A stretch of 64,000 bases of DNA from JADGQN01 sp035315185 (GCA_035315185.1 DATFYE010000200.1:6967-70966), one strand, 5' to 3'. Shown: positions 18,159 to 27,185, counted from the stretch's first letter. Notes: generated by a model not told the origin, from the letters alone. Program-made: numbers and translations.

Positions 18159-18820
18159 GACCGTACCTCCTTCTGGGCCCTATCAATAGCGTCCAAGAGT
18201 GCCTTGATGTCGCCCCTATGCTCCACGTGCTCCTGCTTGAGAGAAAACCTTCCGGTGCGCAGGAGCCCCAAACCCACTCGTGCATACTTCATCAGGCTGA
18301 AGGGGTTCGTCCTCATGGAGAGGTTCATCATGAGGCGTCCCTCGCTGTTTCTGCCCGATCTGGCGACATTCTTGTAAAACTCCTCAGCCAGAATGGGGAC
18401 CGGGAAACGTTTCGGGTAGACATGTTTCGCAATAGCTCTCTGCTTGAGTGCATACATGACATCGGTTATCCTGATCTCCTTGGGACAGTTCACGGTACAG
18501 GCATAGCATGAAGCGCAGAGCCATATCGTGAAGCTGCCGAGCGCCTCCTCCTCAAATCCCTCCCGTATCATGGCAATAATCTTTCGCGGCGTGAAATCCA
18601 TGTGGTGACTCACAGGACAGGTGCTGCTGCACGTGCCGCACTGGATACAGGTCCAGAATTTCTCTCCGTGTGCCAGATGTGCCACGTCATCACCGAACTT
18701 CGGATTCAGTTCCGTCTGAAACTTGATCCACTGCCGTACCTTGTAAACAAGAGGCGTCTCGCCCTGATCGATGTGTCTTGCGCGGTCACTCTTTTCATAG
18801 GATGCTGCATCATGACTCAT
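18155..18820 (-). CDS. hdrC: HdrC, heterodisulfide reductase-like iron-sulfur subunit
   Basis: 221-residue soluble protein with two [4Fe-4S] ferredoxin motifs, CIQCGTCSSTCP (about 58-69) and CASCYACTVNCP (about 101-112). These relay electrons between HdrA and HdrB. Residues after about 150 are the basic, Met-rich helix region typical of HdrC. It is the first gene of the hdrCBA-mvhDGA operon, with AAGGAGG 10 bases before the ATG. The upstream gap of about 120 bases must hold the operon promoter, but I could not pick a clear one. Confidence 0.93.
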   Translation of the reverse strand: MSHDAASYEKSDRARHIDQGETPLVYKVRQWIKFQTELNPKFGDDVAHLAHGEKFWTCIQCGTCSSTCPVSHHMDFTPRKIIAMIREGFEEEALGSFTIWLCASCYACTVNCPKEIRITDVMYALKQRAIAKHVYPKRFPVPILAEEFYKNVARSGRNSEGRLMMNLSMRTNPFSLMKYARVGLGLLRTGRFSLKQEHVEHRGDIKALLDAIDRAQKEVRS

Positions 18821-18942
18821 AGGCTGATTCCTCCTTCCTCGTCTGTCTGCTTAATGCAATTGTCTAATCATTGAACGACTCTGTCAAGCTATTTCTGCAT
18901 CTCGCAACGTACAGGCCCGTATGTTATGATGAACATGCCAGA

Positions 18943-21615
18943 TCACAACGGCAGGACCACCTTTGTCATGTCATCGTCCGTAGCCTCTATGGTGAAGCCC
19001 AGTTTTCTGCACACCGCGAGCATTTTCTCGTTTTCCGTCAGTACCTCGCCGTAAATGTTCTCCAGTCCCTTCTCTTCCGCGATCCCGATAAGCACATCCA
19101 CGAGTTTGTAACCAAGCCCTTTGCCGTGGTAAGCGTCATGGACAAGCACTGCAAACTCTCCGGATTTGAATTCTCTGTCGATGATCAGCCTTCCGATGCC
19201 GATCAGCTTTCTTTTTTCGTTCTCCCTCACCTCCGCTACAATAGCGATTTCCTTCTCGTAGTCAATATTACAGTAACGGATGAGCATTTCATGGGATATG
19301 TCCTTGATGACCGTAAAAAACCGCCCCCGCATGGATGCGTCAGAGAGGGACGTAAGCAATTCGTGTTCCAGCGGTTCATCCTCCGGCCTGATTGGTCGCA
19401 ACAATACATCTTTGCCATCAGGGAACAGCCAGTGGCTTACGTATCTGGTAGGGTAAGGCGTGATAACGAGATGCGGGTACTGAATCGTTGAGTCAAGATC
19501 ATTTTTTTCAAGGACTATCCTTGCATTGACTGCGTAGGGCTTACCATCCGCTATGGCGATGGGATTGATGTCCATTTCGGCTATCTCAGGAAAGTCGACG
19601 ATAAGGTTGGAAAAGCTGACGATAATCTGTTCAAGCTCGCGAAGGTCGGCTGGTTTTTTTGCCCGGAAACCACGGAGAACCTTGTAGACCCCTGTTTCCT
19701 CCATCATGAGTCTGGCGAGCGTCTGGTTGAGAGGGGGAAGCCCTATGGAAAAATCTTTCACGAGTTCCGTGCCCTTTCCCCCCATCCCGAAGAGGATTAT
19801 AGAACCGAAGTCCTTGTCCTTTTTTGCTCCCAGGATCAGCTCGTAATCAATACCCTCTATCATCTTCTCAGCAGTTATGCCGGTAATCGATACTTCCGGT
19901 GCGTTAACCCTGACCCTCTCCAGTAACTTCTCGTACTCCGATCTCAGCTTGCCCTCTGAATAGACCTCGGCCATTCCCCCGACGTCGCTTCTGTGTACTA
20001 TATCAGGAGATACAACCTTGAGAACCACCGGATACCCGATACGCTCTGCCCAGACGGCTGCTGACTCCACACTGGTGGCAAGGAAAGGGGCAGTGCTGCG
20101 GATCCCGTAATTTTTCAGGAAATCTTTTGACTCCTCTTCAGTAAGTACGCTTCTTCCTTCCCTGAGCGTCTTCCTGATAAAGACCTTGAGGTGATTTTTG
20201 GGGGGTGCCTGATCCACAGGCAGTTCAGCAGGCGTCTCGTAAAGGAGCTCCAGGTTCCTCTTGTACCTGTACATATAAAGATACGTCTTAATTGCTTCTT
20301 CCGGAGTTTCGTAACTGGGTATATTGTTCTCCTTAAGGATCTCTCTGCCCTCTTGAATATGTTTTGTCCCCATCCATGTGGTGATCAGGGGTTTGTATGC
20401 TTTTTTTGCAATGCCAGCAATGGCCGCGGCAAGTTCTGCGGCGTTTGCGGCGTTGTCAAAAACCTTCTTGGCAATATAGATAACGAGGATTCCATCTACT
20501 TCGGGATCATTTAAACAGACATTAACGGCCTTCCTGTAACGTTCAATATCCGCATCGCCGAAGAGATCTACAGGGTTGCTCTTGCTCCAGTGCGAAGGCA
20601 GGAAACTACTCAATTCATCCACACTTTGTTTGGCAAGCTTTGCGAGTTTTCCCCCGAGTCCGATGAGCACGTCCGTCGCGATCACTCCTGGACCACCTGC
20701 GTTCGTTATGATCGCCAGCCTCGGTCCTCCCGGCAGATTCGCTGAGTGAAGAACTTCTGCGGCGTTGAGCAGGTCGGAAACTTCCTTGACCCGTACAACC
20801 CCGGCTCGCCTGAATGCCACGTCATATGCGGCGTCATCACCGGCCATGGAGCCGGTGTGAGACAAAGAAGCCCGTGCACTTTCCTTAGATTGGCCGGGTT
20901 TCATGACAACGATGGGCTTATTGCGGGCAAAACCACGCGCTGCATTGACAAATTTTCGGCCGCTGCCCACCGCTTCCATATAAATCATGATGCTGCGCGT
21001 TTGAGGATCTTCGCCGAGAAAATCAATGAGATCGCCAAAGCCAATATCGATCATGGAACCAAGGGAGACGAACATGCTGAAACCGACATGAGCCGTGGTT
21101 GCCCAGTCAAGTACTACGCTGCCCACTGAGGCGCTTTGGGAGATGAGCGCAATATTGCCCTGCTCCGGTTGTAATTCGAAGCGAGAGGTGTTGAGCCCTA
21201 TGCCAGGCCTTATGATACCCGCAGAGTTGGGCCCTAGGATTCTCGTCCCGTAATGTTTTCTGATTTCCCTGATCTCCTCTTCAAGCCTCTTGCCTTCTTC
21301 ACCTACCTCTTTAAAGCCGCCGGAGACAATCACAATCCCCTCCACTCCGGTCTTGCCGCATGCCTCGACAATTGCAGGCACGGTCGCCGCAGGGGTTGCT
21401 ACAATTGCAAGGTCAACTTTCTCGGGGATGCTGGCGATATCAGGAAAAGAGCTCTGATGGACCAGGTTGTTGGCCCCGGGGCCCACAAGGAATGTCTTGC
21501 GCCTGCTGGAGAGGCCGAGATTGGCGAGAAGTGTTGCTTCAAGGGCTCCCTGCGCGTCGGTTGGGCCGAAGAGTGCAACAGTCTTGGGGTCAAACATCTT
21601 CCTGATATCGCCCAT
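18943..21615 (-). CDS. Fused ADP-forming acyl-CoA synthetase and GNAT acetyltransferase
   Basis: About 890 residues. Order of domains: CoA-binding Rossmann domain (1-130), succinyl-CoA-synthetase-like flavodoxin domains with the phosphohistidine segment SLSHTGSMAG (about 130-450), ATP-grasp domain with SPDIVHRSDVGG (about 490-700), and a C-terminal GNAT domain with VHDAYHGKGLGYKLVD (about 720-890). ADP-forming acetyl/acyl-CoA synthetases conserve ATP or acetyl-CoA through acyl phosphate and His phosphorylation; both expected His residues are present here. The GNAT fusion resembles PatZ-type lysine acetyltransferases. I start at 21615 (MGDIRKMF), which matches the paralogue at 47696; an in-frame ATG 36 bases upstream is also possible and neither has an ideal ribosome binding site. 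Confidence 0.87.
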   Translation of the reverse strand: MGDIRKMFDPKTVALFGPTDAQGALEATLLANLGLSSRRKTFLVGPGANNLVHQSSFPDIASIPEKVDLAIVATPAATVPAIVEACGKTGVEGIVIVSGGFKEVGEEGKRLEEEIREIRKHYGTRILGPNSAGIIRPGIGLNTSRFELQPEQGNIALISQSASVGSVVLDWATTAHVGFSMFVSLGSMIDIGFGDLIDFLGEDPQTRSIMIYMEAVGSGRKFVNAARGFARNKPIVVMKPGQSKESARASLSHTGSMAGDDAAYDVAFRRAGVVRVKEVSDLLNAAEVLHSANLPGGPRLAIITNAGGPGVIATDVLIGLGGKLAKLAKQSVDELSSFLPSHWSKSNPVDLFGDADIERYRKAVNVCLNDPEVDGILVIYIAKKVFDNAANAAELAAAIAGIAKKAYKPLITTWMGTKHIQEGREILKENNIPSYETPEEAIKTYLYMYRYKRNLELLYETPAELPVDQAPPKNHLKVFIRKTLREGRSVLTEEESKDFLKNYGIRSTAPFLATSVESAAVWAERIGYPVVLKVVSPDIVHRSDVGGMAEVYSEGKLRSEYEKLLERVRVNAPEVSITGITAEKMIEGIDYELILGAKKDKDFGSIILFGMGGKGTELVKDFSIGLPPLNQTLARLMMEETGVYKVLRGFRAKKPADLRELEQIIVSFSNLIVDFPEIAEMDINPIAIADGKPYAVNARIVLEKNDLDSTIQYPHLVITPYPTRYVSHWLFPDGKDVLLRPIRPEDEPLEHELLTSLSDASMRGRFFTVIKDISHEMLIRYCNIDYEKEIAIVAEVRENEKRKLIGIGRLIIDREFKSGEFAVLVHDAYHGKGLGYKLVDVLIGIAEEKGLENIYGEVLTENEKMLAVCRKLGFTIEATDDDMTKVVLPL

Positions 21616-21708
21616 CTGTTTTTCTTTAACCCCTCCTGTCTTTTCCCGCATGGCTATGCTTTGCCGGGCGGGCTACACCTTTCGCGCGTTGAGCCCCTGC
21701 TTTCGGGT

Positions 21709-22008
21709 CTATACCAGTTCCGCTTGCCTTGCTTCTTTCTCCACCCATATCGAGTGTTCGACAAGGCCAAAGGCATTGAGTGTTTCACTTATGCTCAAAC
21801 CGGTCCTGCTCCCTTGGCGGTAAGGGGCATGGGTATCCCAAACGAGACTGAGAGCCAAGTCGTTGCGAAACGATGCGCTGTTATATACGTGGATCTGAAC
21901 GAGGCCTGGCTCTTTTGTTACATTGCTCACCGAATAACGAAGCAAACCGAGGGCGGCTTCACTCTGACCCTCCGTCGTTCTTAACCGTATCATTTCCATC
22001 CAGACCAT
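21709..22008 (-). CDS. Small hypothetical protein, possibly dimeric alpha-beta barrel type
   Basis: A frame of about 99 residues from MVWMEMIRLR to EARQAELV, between two well-defined genes. It has a regular alternation of beta-like and helix-like segments (GLVQIHVYNS, RTGLSISETLNAFGLVEHSIWVEKE) resembling small deltaproteobacterial proteins of the antibiotic-biosynthesis-monooxygenase-like fold that I recall only loosely. The frame extends upstream to 22113, but that part is less protein-like. No convincing ribosome binding site is seen. It lies on the same strand as, and upstream of, the acyl-CoA synthetase gene and may belong to its transcript. Function unknown. Confidence 0.45.
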   Translation of the reverse strand: MVWMEMIRLRTTEGQSEAALGLLRYSVSNVTKEPGLVQIHVYNSASFRNDLALSLVWDTHAPYRQGSRTGLSISETLNAFGLVEHSIWVEKEARQAELV

Positions 22009-22130
22009 AGGACATCCCCGGGTAACTTTTCTCAAAGGACAGGAAGCATAAACCGTGCCAGTTTTGTTGGCCTTGCGCACCGTAATTTCAGTATGCTTGG
22101 CACCGGATACCATTAAATGTGGCAGAAAAA

Positions 22131-22175
22131 ACTGTCATAATTGCAAGAAAAGGTATAAACTATCATATGTCACAG
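22131..22175 (+). repeat. Two direct copies of a 17-bp motif before the sigma-54 activator
   Basis: ACTGTCATAATTGCAAG at 22131-22147 and the related ACTATCATATGTCACAG at 22159-22175 start 28 bases apart, 26 to 70 bases before the activator gene. Three more copies lie after that gene (23885-23951). Position and spacing suggest operator sites, perhaps for autoregulation by the activator. Confidence 0.5.
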
Positions 22176-22200
22176 TCACTAAGAAGCACCGGGAGAAGTC

Positions 22201-23736
22201 ATGGACGAGAATAATTTTTTTCGGGAATTTACGCTGCGGATGTGCGGCAGTTTCGATTTGCGAGAGGCGTTGTGGCGTTGTTTTCTTTACGTCCGTTCGG
22301 CATTACCTGCGGATGAGCTGATGCTTACCGTTTTTGATTTGGCTTTTGGCTCGCTGGAGGTCGTAACAACGGCCGACGAGGGCGGGGGGGTTGCCAGAGG
22401 AGACAAAATCACTATGGACCTCGACATGCGCAAGCAGCTTGAACACGTTGAGCACTATCCCCGAGTGAGAATATGCAACGACGTCTCGCAGGATCCGATA
22501 ATCGAAAAGATTGCGATTCAGTATAGGTGGCCCGACTCTTCAGTCGTAGTCGGACGGCTTATTATTCAGCATGATTTTGTTGGCTCGCTCATTGTCAGAG
22601 CAACCGGGAAAGACAGATATAGCGAAGAGCATGCGAAGCTCTGGTCACTCGTCAACGAGCCGGCCGCGATCGCACTGGCTAACAGCAGACAGTATTATGA
22701 ACTGCTGAAATTGAAGGACCTGCTTGCTGACGAAAACCGGTATTTGCAGAACGAATTGCGGAGAGGTTGGGGAGAGAAGATCGTGGGGGCAGACTTTGGC
22801 CTGAGAGAAGTGATCGAGCAGGTGGTGAAGGTGGCTCCCCTGACCAGCCCCGTTCTGTTGATGGGCGAGACAGGGACGGGTAAGGAGATCATTGCCAACG
22901 CCATTCATAATCTTTCACCGAGAAATAACGGCCCCTTGATCACGGTAAACTGCGGCGCGATTCCTGAGTCGCTCATCGACAGTGAACTTTTTGGTCACGA
23001 AAAGGGTGCTTTCACAGGAGCGCTCACGGAGAGGAGAGGCCGGTTTGAGCGGGCCGACAAGGGCACGATCTTTCTCGACGAGGTGGGCGAGCTGCCACCT
23101 CAGGCCCAAGTCAGGCTCCTGCGTGTTCTTCAGGAAAAAGAGATCGAACGGGTGGGTAGTACCCATCCCATCAAGGTAGACATACGGATTATCTCGGCTA
23201 CGCACAGGAATCTGGAGAAGCTCGTTGCAGCCGGAACCTTCAGGGATGATCTCTACTATCGTCTTGGGGTGTTTCCCATTAACATTCCGCCGCTGAGGGA
23301 GCGAAAGGCGGACATCCCTGCGTTGGTTGAGCATTTTATCGAGAAAAAGGCGCGAGAGATGGGCCTCCACTCTGTACCCACCCTGGTTCCCGGGGCCATC
23401 GATCATCTTATGAGATATGACTGGCCGGGCAACGTGCGTGAGGTAGCAAATGTGATTGAGAGGGCGCTCATTCAATCCAACGGCAAGCCCCTTGTCTTCA
23501 CGGATTTGATGGTTCCCCCCGCGGCCGCAGCCCCAGCTTCCGCAGCAATTCAGGGGTTGGCCAGTCTCAGGCTTGAGGAGATGGAAACGCTCCATATCAG
23601 GCGGATGCTCGAGGTGACTCATGGAAGAATAGAGGGAAAGAATGGAGCGGCCGCGCTTCTCGGAATCAACCCCAGTACGCTGAGGGCGAGGATGCGAAAG
23701 CTGCACATCCCCTTCGGCCGAAAAAGGAGCCACTAA
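22201..23736 (+). CDS. Sigma-54 dependent transcriptional activator with GAF sensor
   Basis: 511 residues. An N-terminal GAF-like sensor (about 15-165) is followed by the AAA+ domain (about 190-425) with Walker A GETGTGKE, the sigma-54 contact loop GAFTGA, Walker B TIFLDEVGEL and arginine-finger region FRDDLYYRLGVFPI, then a C-terminal Fis-type helix-turn-helix (NGAAALLGINPSTLRARMRKL). Such proteins remodel sigma-54 polymerase after a ligand acts on GAF; here the ligand is unknown. It diverges from the acyl-CoA synthetase gene and lies upstream of fhs, so either may be its target. GGGAG precedes the ATG. Copies of a 17-bp motif flank the gene on both sides. Confidence 0.94.
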   Translation: MDENNFFREFTLRMCGSFDLREALWRCFLYVRSALPADELMLTVFDLAFGSLEVVTTADEGGGVARGDKITMDLDMRKQLEHVEHYPRVRICNDVSQDPIIEKIAIQYRWPDSSVVVGRLIIQHDFVGSLIVRATGKDRYSEEHAKLWSLVNEPAAIALANSRQYYELLKLKDLLADENRYLQNELRRGWGEKIVGADFGLREVIEQVVKVAPLTSPVLLMGETGTGKEIIANAIHNLSPRNNGPLITVNCGAIPESLIDSELFGHEKGAFTGALTERRGRFERADKGTIFLDEVGELPPQAQVRLLRVLQEKEIERVGSTHPIKVDIRIISATHRNLEKLVAAGTFRDDLYYRLGVFPINIPPLRERKADIPALVEHFIEKKAREMGLHSVPTLVPGAIDHLMRYDWPGNVREVANVIERALIQSNGKPLVFTDLMVPPAAAAPASAAIQGLASLRLEEMETLHIRRMLEVTHGRIEGKNGAAALLGINPSTLRARMRKLHIPFGRKRSH

Positions 23737-24284
23737 GATCATATCTGTGTGCTTTGCTGTCTAACCAGCTCTTTGGTTTTATTAGCTAGATGGGCGAGCT
23801 AGAGGCTGCGGGCCGATCGTATCGGGTAAGGCATTGAGGCTGTATACAAACCGGTTGAAAGGGCTCGGGCCATCTATTACCATCTGCTAGATATGACAGT
23901 TTCCTGCCTCAGCTTGCAAATATGGCAGTCTATTGCTGTCATATTTTGCAGTGTGAACCTATCACGCCTGTAATATATTGATATTACAACGGTAATTGTG
24001 CGGGCATGCTTTATGCTTTATCGAACGAGCGGGACCAAGCTCAAAGTACGTTTCGGGGCAGAAAACCGGAGGGCAAGGAAAATCCGGCAGCCTGGTATTG
24101 CCAAAGATAGCAGCGGGCAAAAAGAATGAAGGCGGATAGGCGATTAAGAGATCGGCATAACGCCAGGTTTCAACTTTGGGCATGCAGATGATAGTACCTC
24201 TGCGAATTTGCTTTTTAAAGCTATTCCGGATTGTTGGCAACTTTGTGAAAAATATCTCGACCTTGTGAACTTGAGAAATTTGAC
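23737..24284. other. Long non-coding gap between activator and fhs
   Basis: About 550 bases with no convincing gene. At 23762-23780 a weak hairpin AACCA-GCTCT-TGGTT runs into TTTTATT and may end the activator message. Next come three motif copies (23885-23951, listed separately). The rest, 23952-24284, shows no strong structure to me; one 109-residue minus-strand frame there has no family features and was not called. Confidence 0.4.
23885..23951. repeat. Three further copies of the 17-bp motif upstream of fhs
   Basis: On the minus strand, AACTGTCATATCTAGCA (23885-23901) and ACTGCCATATTTGCAAG (23913-23929) start 28 bases apart, the same interval as the pair before the activator gene. On the plus strand, GCTGTCATATTTTGCAG (23935-23951) faces them. 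Together with 22131-22175 they give a consensus near ACTGYCATAWTTGCAAG. They lie 330-400 bases before the fhs promoter, a distance used by enhancer-type activators. Confidence 0.5.
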
Positions 24285-24315
24285 TTGACAAAATTACAGA
24301 TTACTTTAGTATTAT
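24285..24315 (+). promoter_or_regulatory. Probable fhs promoter
   Basis: TTGACA (24285-24290) is followed by TAGTAT after 16 bases (24307-24312) or TATTAT after 19 (24310-24315), in AT-rich DNA 53-80 bases before the fhs ATG. The -35 is perfect; the -10 choice is uncertain. Confidence 0.55.
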
Positions 24316-24367
24316 GGAGCCTACCGAGAAAAACATACACAACATACCATAAATGAAGGAGGAGAGT

Positions 24368-26128
24368 ATGCCGTACGATGCGACAAAGATGGCGGATTGG
24401 CAGATTTCCGAAGCAGCGGAAGAGAAGATGAAATCGGTCTGGCAGCTGGGCGATGAAATGGGTCTTAAGAAGGATGAAGTCATGGGGTACGGCCGGATAG
24501 GGCGAGTTGACTTTATGAAGATCATCAACCGCTTGAAAGACAAGAAGGATGGTAAGTATATCGAGGTTACCGCCATCACCCCGACCCCTCTCGGCGAAGG
24601 AAAGACGACGGTATCGATGGGTCTGGTTGAAGGCCTCGGAAAGAGGGGGAAAAACGTCTGTGGTGCGATTCGGCAGCCTTCAGGTGGCCCCACCATGAAT
24701 ATAAAAGGCAGCGCTGCCGGAGGCGGAAATGCGCAAGCAATCCCGCTGACTGAGTTCTCTTTGGGTTTGACTGGGGACATAAACAACATCATGAATGCAC
24801 ACAACCTGGCGATGGTGGCGCTCACGGACCGCATGCAGCATGAGAGAAACTATTCAGACGCCGAGCTTGCGAAGAGAAAGCTGAAACGCCTCGACGTTGA
24901 CCCGAAGAACGTCCAGATGGGCTGGATCATGGACTTTTGCGCCCAATCCCTCAGAAACATGGTCATTGGCCTGGGCGGCAAGATGGACGGATACTTGATG
25001 CAGTCCCGCTTTGATATTGCCGTCAGTTCTGAGGTCATGGCAATCTTGGCAATCGTGAAGGACCTTAAGGATCTCCGCGAGCGGTTGGGCAGGATCACTG
25101 TTGCGTATGATAGATCCGGTAAGCCCGTTACCTGCGAGGACCTTGAATGCGCCGGAGCAATGACGGCCCTGATGAGAGAGAGTATCAATCCGACGCTGCT
25201 GCAGACGGTGGAAGGCCAGCCTGTTTTTGTGCACGCAGGACCTTTTGCCAACATAGCCGTTGGTCAGTCATCGATCATTGCGGACCGCATCGCCCTGAAG
25301 CTGTTCGACTACGATGTCACAGAGAGCGGTTTTGCCGCTGACATCGGTTTTGAGAAATTCTGGAACGTGAAGTGTAGGGAAAGCGGCCTTAAGCCGAACG
25401 TCTCCGTCCTCACCACGACGATCCGCGCGCTCAAGATGCACGGTGGCGGACCGAGAGTGGCGCCGGGGCTCCCTCTTCCTGAAGAGTACAAAAAGGAGAA
25501 CCTCGGTCTACTCGAGAAGGGCGCTGCTAATATGGTCCATCATATCAAGACCATAAAGCAGTCAGGGATGAAGCCGGTTGTCTGCATCAACTGGTTCCAT
25601 ACTGATACCAAGGACGAGATCGCCCTGTTGCGCCGCCTCGCCGAGGCCGAGGGCGCCCGGGTGGCCGTATCGACTCACTGGCTCAATGGCGGTGACGGAG
25701 CACTGGAACTTGCGGACGCAGTGGTAGACGCCTGTGAGGAGAAAGCGGACTTCAAATTTCTCTACCCGCTCGATATGCCGCTTCGCCAGAGGGTCGAGGC
25801 GGTTGCGAAGAACGTCTATGGCGCGGATGGCGTCTCATGGGCACCCGAGGCAGAGGCCAAGGCGAAAGCCTTCGAGGCCGATCCTGAAAAGAAAGACTAT
25901 TACACCATGATGGTGAAGACCCATCTAAGTCTCACCCACGACCCGAACCTGAAAGGCGTGCCTAAGGGATGGGTCCTTCCGGTGAGAGACGTATTGATAT
26001 TCTCCGGCGCCAAATTTCTCTGCCCGGTGACCGGTGCGATCAGCCTCATGCCTGGTACCAGCTCCGACCCTGCTTACAGAAGAGTTGATGTGGATGTAAA
26101 GACGGGCAAGGTAACAGGGCTATTCTAG
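24368..26128 (+). CDS. fhs: Formate-tetrahydrofolate ligase
   Basis: 586-residue formyl-THF synthetase, first step of the methyl branch of the Wood-Ljungdahl pathway (formate + ATP + THF), or ATP-yielding in reverse. The P-loop TPTPLGEGKTT (about 70-80) and the family signature GAIRQPSGGPTMNIKG are clear, as are the C-terminal GAISLMPGTSSDPAYRR features. Start: ATG 24368 (MPYDATKMADW), because AAGGAGGAG lies 5-13 bases before it and would be inside the coding sequence if the upstream ATG at 24353 were used. Length is close to the 550-560 residues usual in acetogens, with a somewhat longer N-end. It is probably transcribed alone: the gene downstream, iclR, is on the other strand. Confidence 0.96.
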   Translation: MPYDATKMADWQISEAAEEKMKSVWQLGDEMGLKKDEVMGYGRIGRVDFMKIINRLKDKKDGKYIEVTAITPTPLGEGKTTVSMGLVEGLGKRGKNVCGAIRQPSGGPTMNIKGSAAGGGNAQAIPLTEFSLGLTGDINNIMNAHNLAMVALTDRMQHERNYSDAELAKRKLKRLDVDPKNVQMGWIMDFCAQSLRNMVIGLGGKMDGYLMQSRFDIAVSSEVMAILAIVKDLKDLRERLGRITVAYDRSGKPVTCEDLECAGAMTALMRESINPTLLQTVEGQPVFVHAGPFANIAVGQSSIIADRIALKLFDYDVTESGFAADIGFEKFWNVKCRESGLKPNVSVLTTTIRALKMHGGGPRVAPGLPLPEEYKKENLGLLEKGAANMVHHIKTIKQSGMKPVVCINWFHTDTKDEIALLRRLAEAEGARVAVSTHWLNGGDGALELADAVVDACEEKADFKFLYPLDMPLRQRVEAVAKNVYGADGVSWAPEAEAKAKAFEADPEKKDYYTMMVKTHLSLTHDPNLKGVPKGWVLPVRDVLIFSGAKFLCPVTGAISLMPGTSSDPAYRRVDVDVKTGKVTGLF

Positions 26129-26169
26129 CAAGGCGCGTGAGGGCAGTGAGTCGTAGGGTGCAGGAAATG

Positions 26170-26252
26170 GAACTTGTTGCGGGTGACCACGCCTGCTGCG
26201 TGGTTGCGAGTTTCGAGTCAAGAAGCTTCAACCCGTAACCCGTAACAGGTTC
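26170..26252. repeat. Nested inverted repeats between fhs and iclR
   Basis: An inner perfect hairpin ACCACGCctgctGCGTGGT (26186-26204) sits inside outer arms GAACTTGTTGCGGGT (26170-26184) and ACCCGTAACAGGTTC (26238-26252), which are complementary at 13 of 15 positions. The genes on both sides converge here, so the element may act as a bidirectional end, but there is no T-run. It may be a dispersed repeat. Confidence 0.55.
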
Positions 26253-26264
26253 TTTTCCCCTACC

Positions 26265-27038
26265 CTACTGCCTATCTTTGTCAGTGTAAAACGGAGAGAG
26301 CCGTAAGGTTATCTCCTCAGCGGTCTGCTTCACGTGTGCAATGATGTGAGGCAACTTGCTATCGTTTAGGGAGCTTGTGAAACCTACGACCCAAATAGCG
26401 CCGACCGGTAAGTGTCCTGAGTATATGAGCGCCGCTACCGCCCGCATTCCTGTGAGGTATTCCTCGAAATCGACCGCGTACCCTGAAGCCCGTGTTCTTT
26501 CGATCTCCTCAAGTAACCTGACAGGATCTGTTATGCTGTTATCGGTGTATTGCGGTAGTTTGTGTCTTGCGAGAAGAGTGAGAATTTCGTCGTTTTCAAG
26601 AGGGGCGAGAAAGATCTTTCCGATGACGCCAGCTGTAAGGGCGAAACGTGCACCTACGGGAGATGAGATCTTCAGCTCCTTTCGTGGCTCTACAACTTCA
26701 AGAACCCTGACAGCGTCGTCTTCTCGGACGCCGAGAAAGACAGTCTCGTCCACCTGTTCAACCAGCTTCTCGAGGAACGATCGTGCTATGCTCGTTAGGT
26801 CCGTGGCCCTCAAGACCCTCTTTGACAGCTCGAAAAGCTCTCCGCCCACCATGTACTTTTTGGTCGGATCGATTTTGACCACAAACCCTTCTTCCTCGAG
26901 GGACTTGAGTATACCGAAGGTAGTGCTCTTGCTCAAAGCAAGTTCCCGTGCAACCTCAGTCACACCGAGCGGCCTGTTCTCTCTGACAATGAGCTTGATG
27001 ATTTCTAGAGCTTTTTTGAGTGCGGGGGCATTGTACAC
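26265..27038 (-). CDS. IclR family transcriptional regulator
   Basis: 257 residues. Residues 1-70 are the winged helix-turn-helix (ALKKALEIIKLIVRENRPLG, then LALSKSTTFGILKSLEEEGF). Residues of about 80-250 are the IclR effector domain (GVREDDAVRVLEVVEP, GARFALTAGVIGKIFLAPLE, SGYAVDFEEYLTGMRAVAA). The ligand is unknown, though IclR proteins often sense small carboxylates or aromatic intermediates. It diverges from the RACo-acs operon with a 258-base shared upstream region, the usual arrangement for a regulator of its neighbour, so control of the CODH/ACS genes is a reasonable guess. Ribosome binding site weak. Confidence 0.9.
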   Translation of the reverse strand: MYNAPALKKALEIIKLIVRENRPLGVTEVARELALSKSTTFGILKSLEEEGFVVKIDPTKKYMVGGELFELSKRVLRATDLTSIARSFLEKLVEQVDETVFLGVREDDAVRVLEVVEPRKELKISSPVGARFALTAGVIGKIFLAPLENDEILTLLARHKLPQYTDNSITDPVRLLEEIERTRASGYAVDFEEYLTGMRAVAALIYSGHLPVGAIWVVGFTSSLNDSKLPHIIAHVKQTAEEITLRLSPFYTDKDRQ

Positions 27039-27125
27039 GTATTCACCATGATGAACTCAGAAGAGTATTTTACTTCTTCGGGCAAACTTTTGTCAATAGA
27101 TAGTAGTGTTAGCGTCTTACGTGCC

Positions 27126-27154
27126 TTGACAGCACCATAAAAAACATGTATTGT
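27126..27154 (+). promoter_or_regulatory. Probable promoter of the RACo-cooC-folD-acs operon
   Basis: TTGACA (27126-27131), 17-base spacer, TATTGT (27149-27154). It lies in the iclR/RACo divergent region, about 140 bases before the RACo ATG, leaving a long structured leader. Confidence 0.6.
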
Positions 27155-27185
27155 ATGAACTCGTTTAGAATAGTGAACATAACAG

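Noticed and set aside
22951..23742. Long minus-strand frame inside the sigma-54 activator
   Set aside because: Antisense shadow of the AAA+ domain coding region with no motif.
23913..23951. Sigma-54 promoter reading of TGGCAGTCTATTGCT
   Set aside because: The GG and GC are 9 bases apart, not the required 10, and the other copies of the motif lack GG.
23962..24291. 109-residue minus-strand frame before fhs
   Set aside because: Low-complexity mixture with many Cys/Pro, no ribosome binding site, overlaps the fhs promoter.
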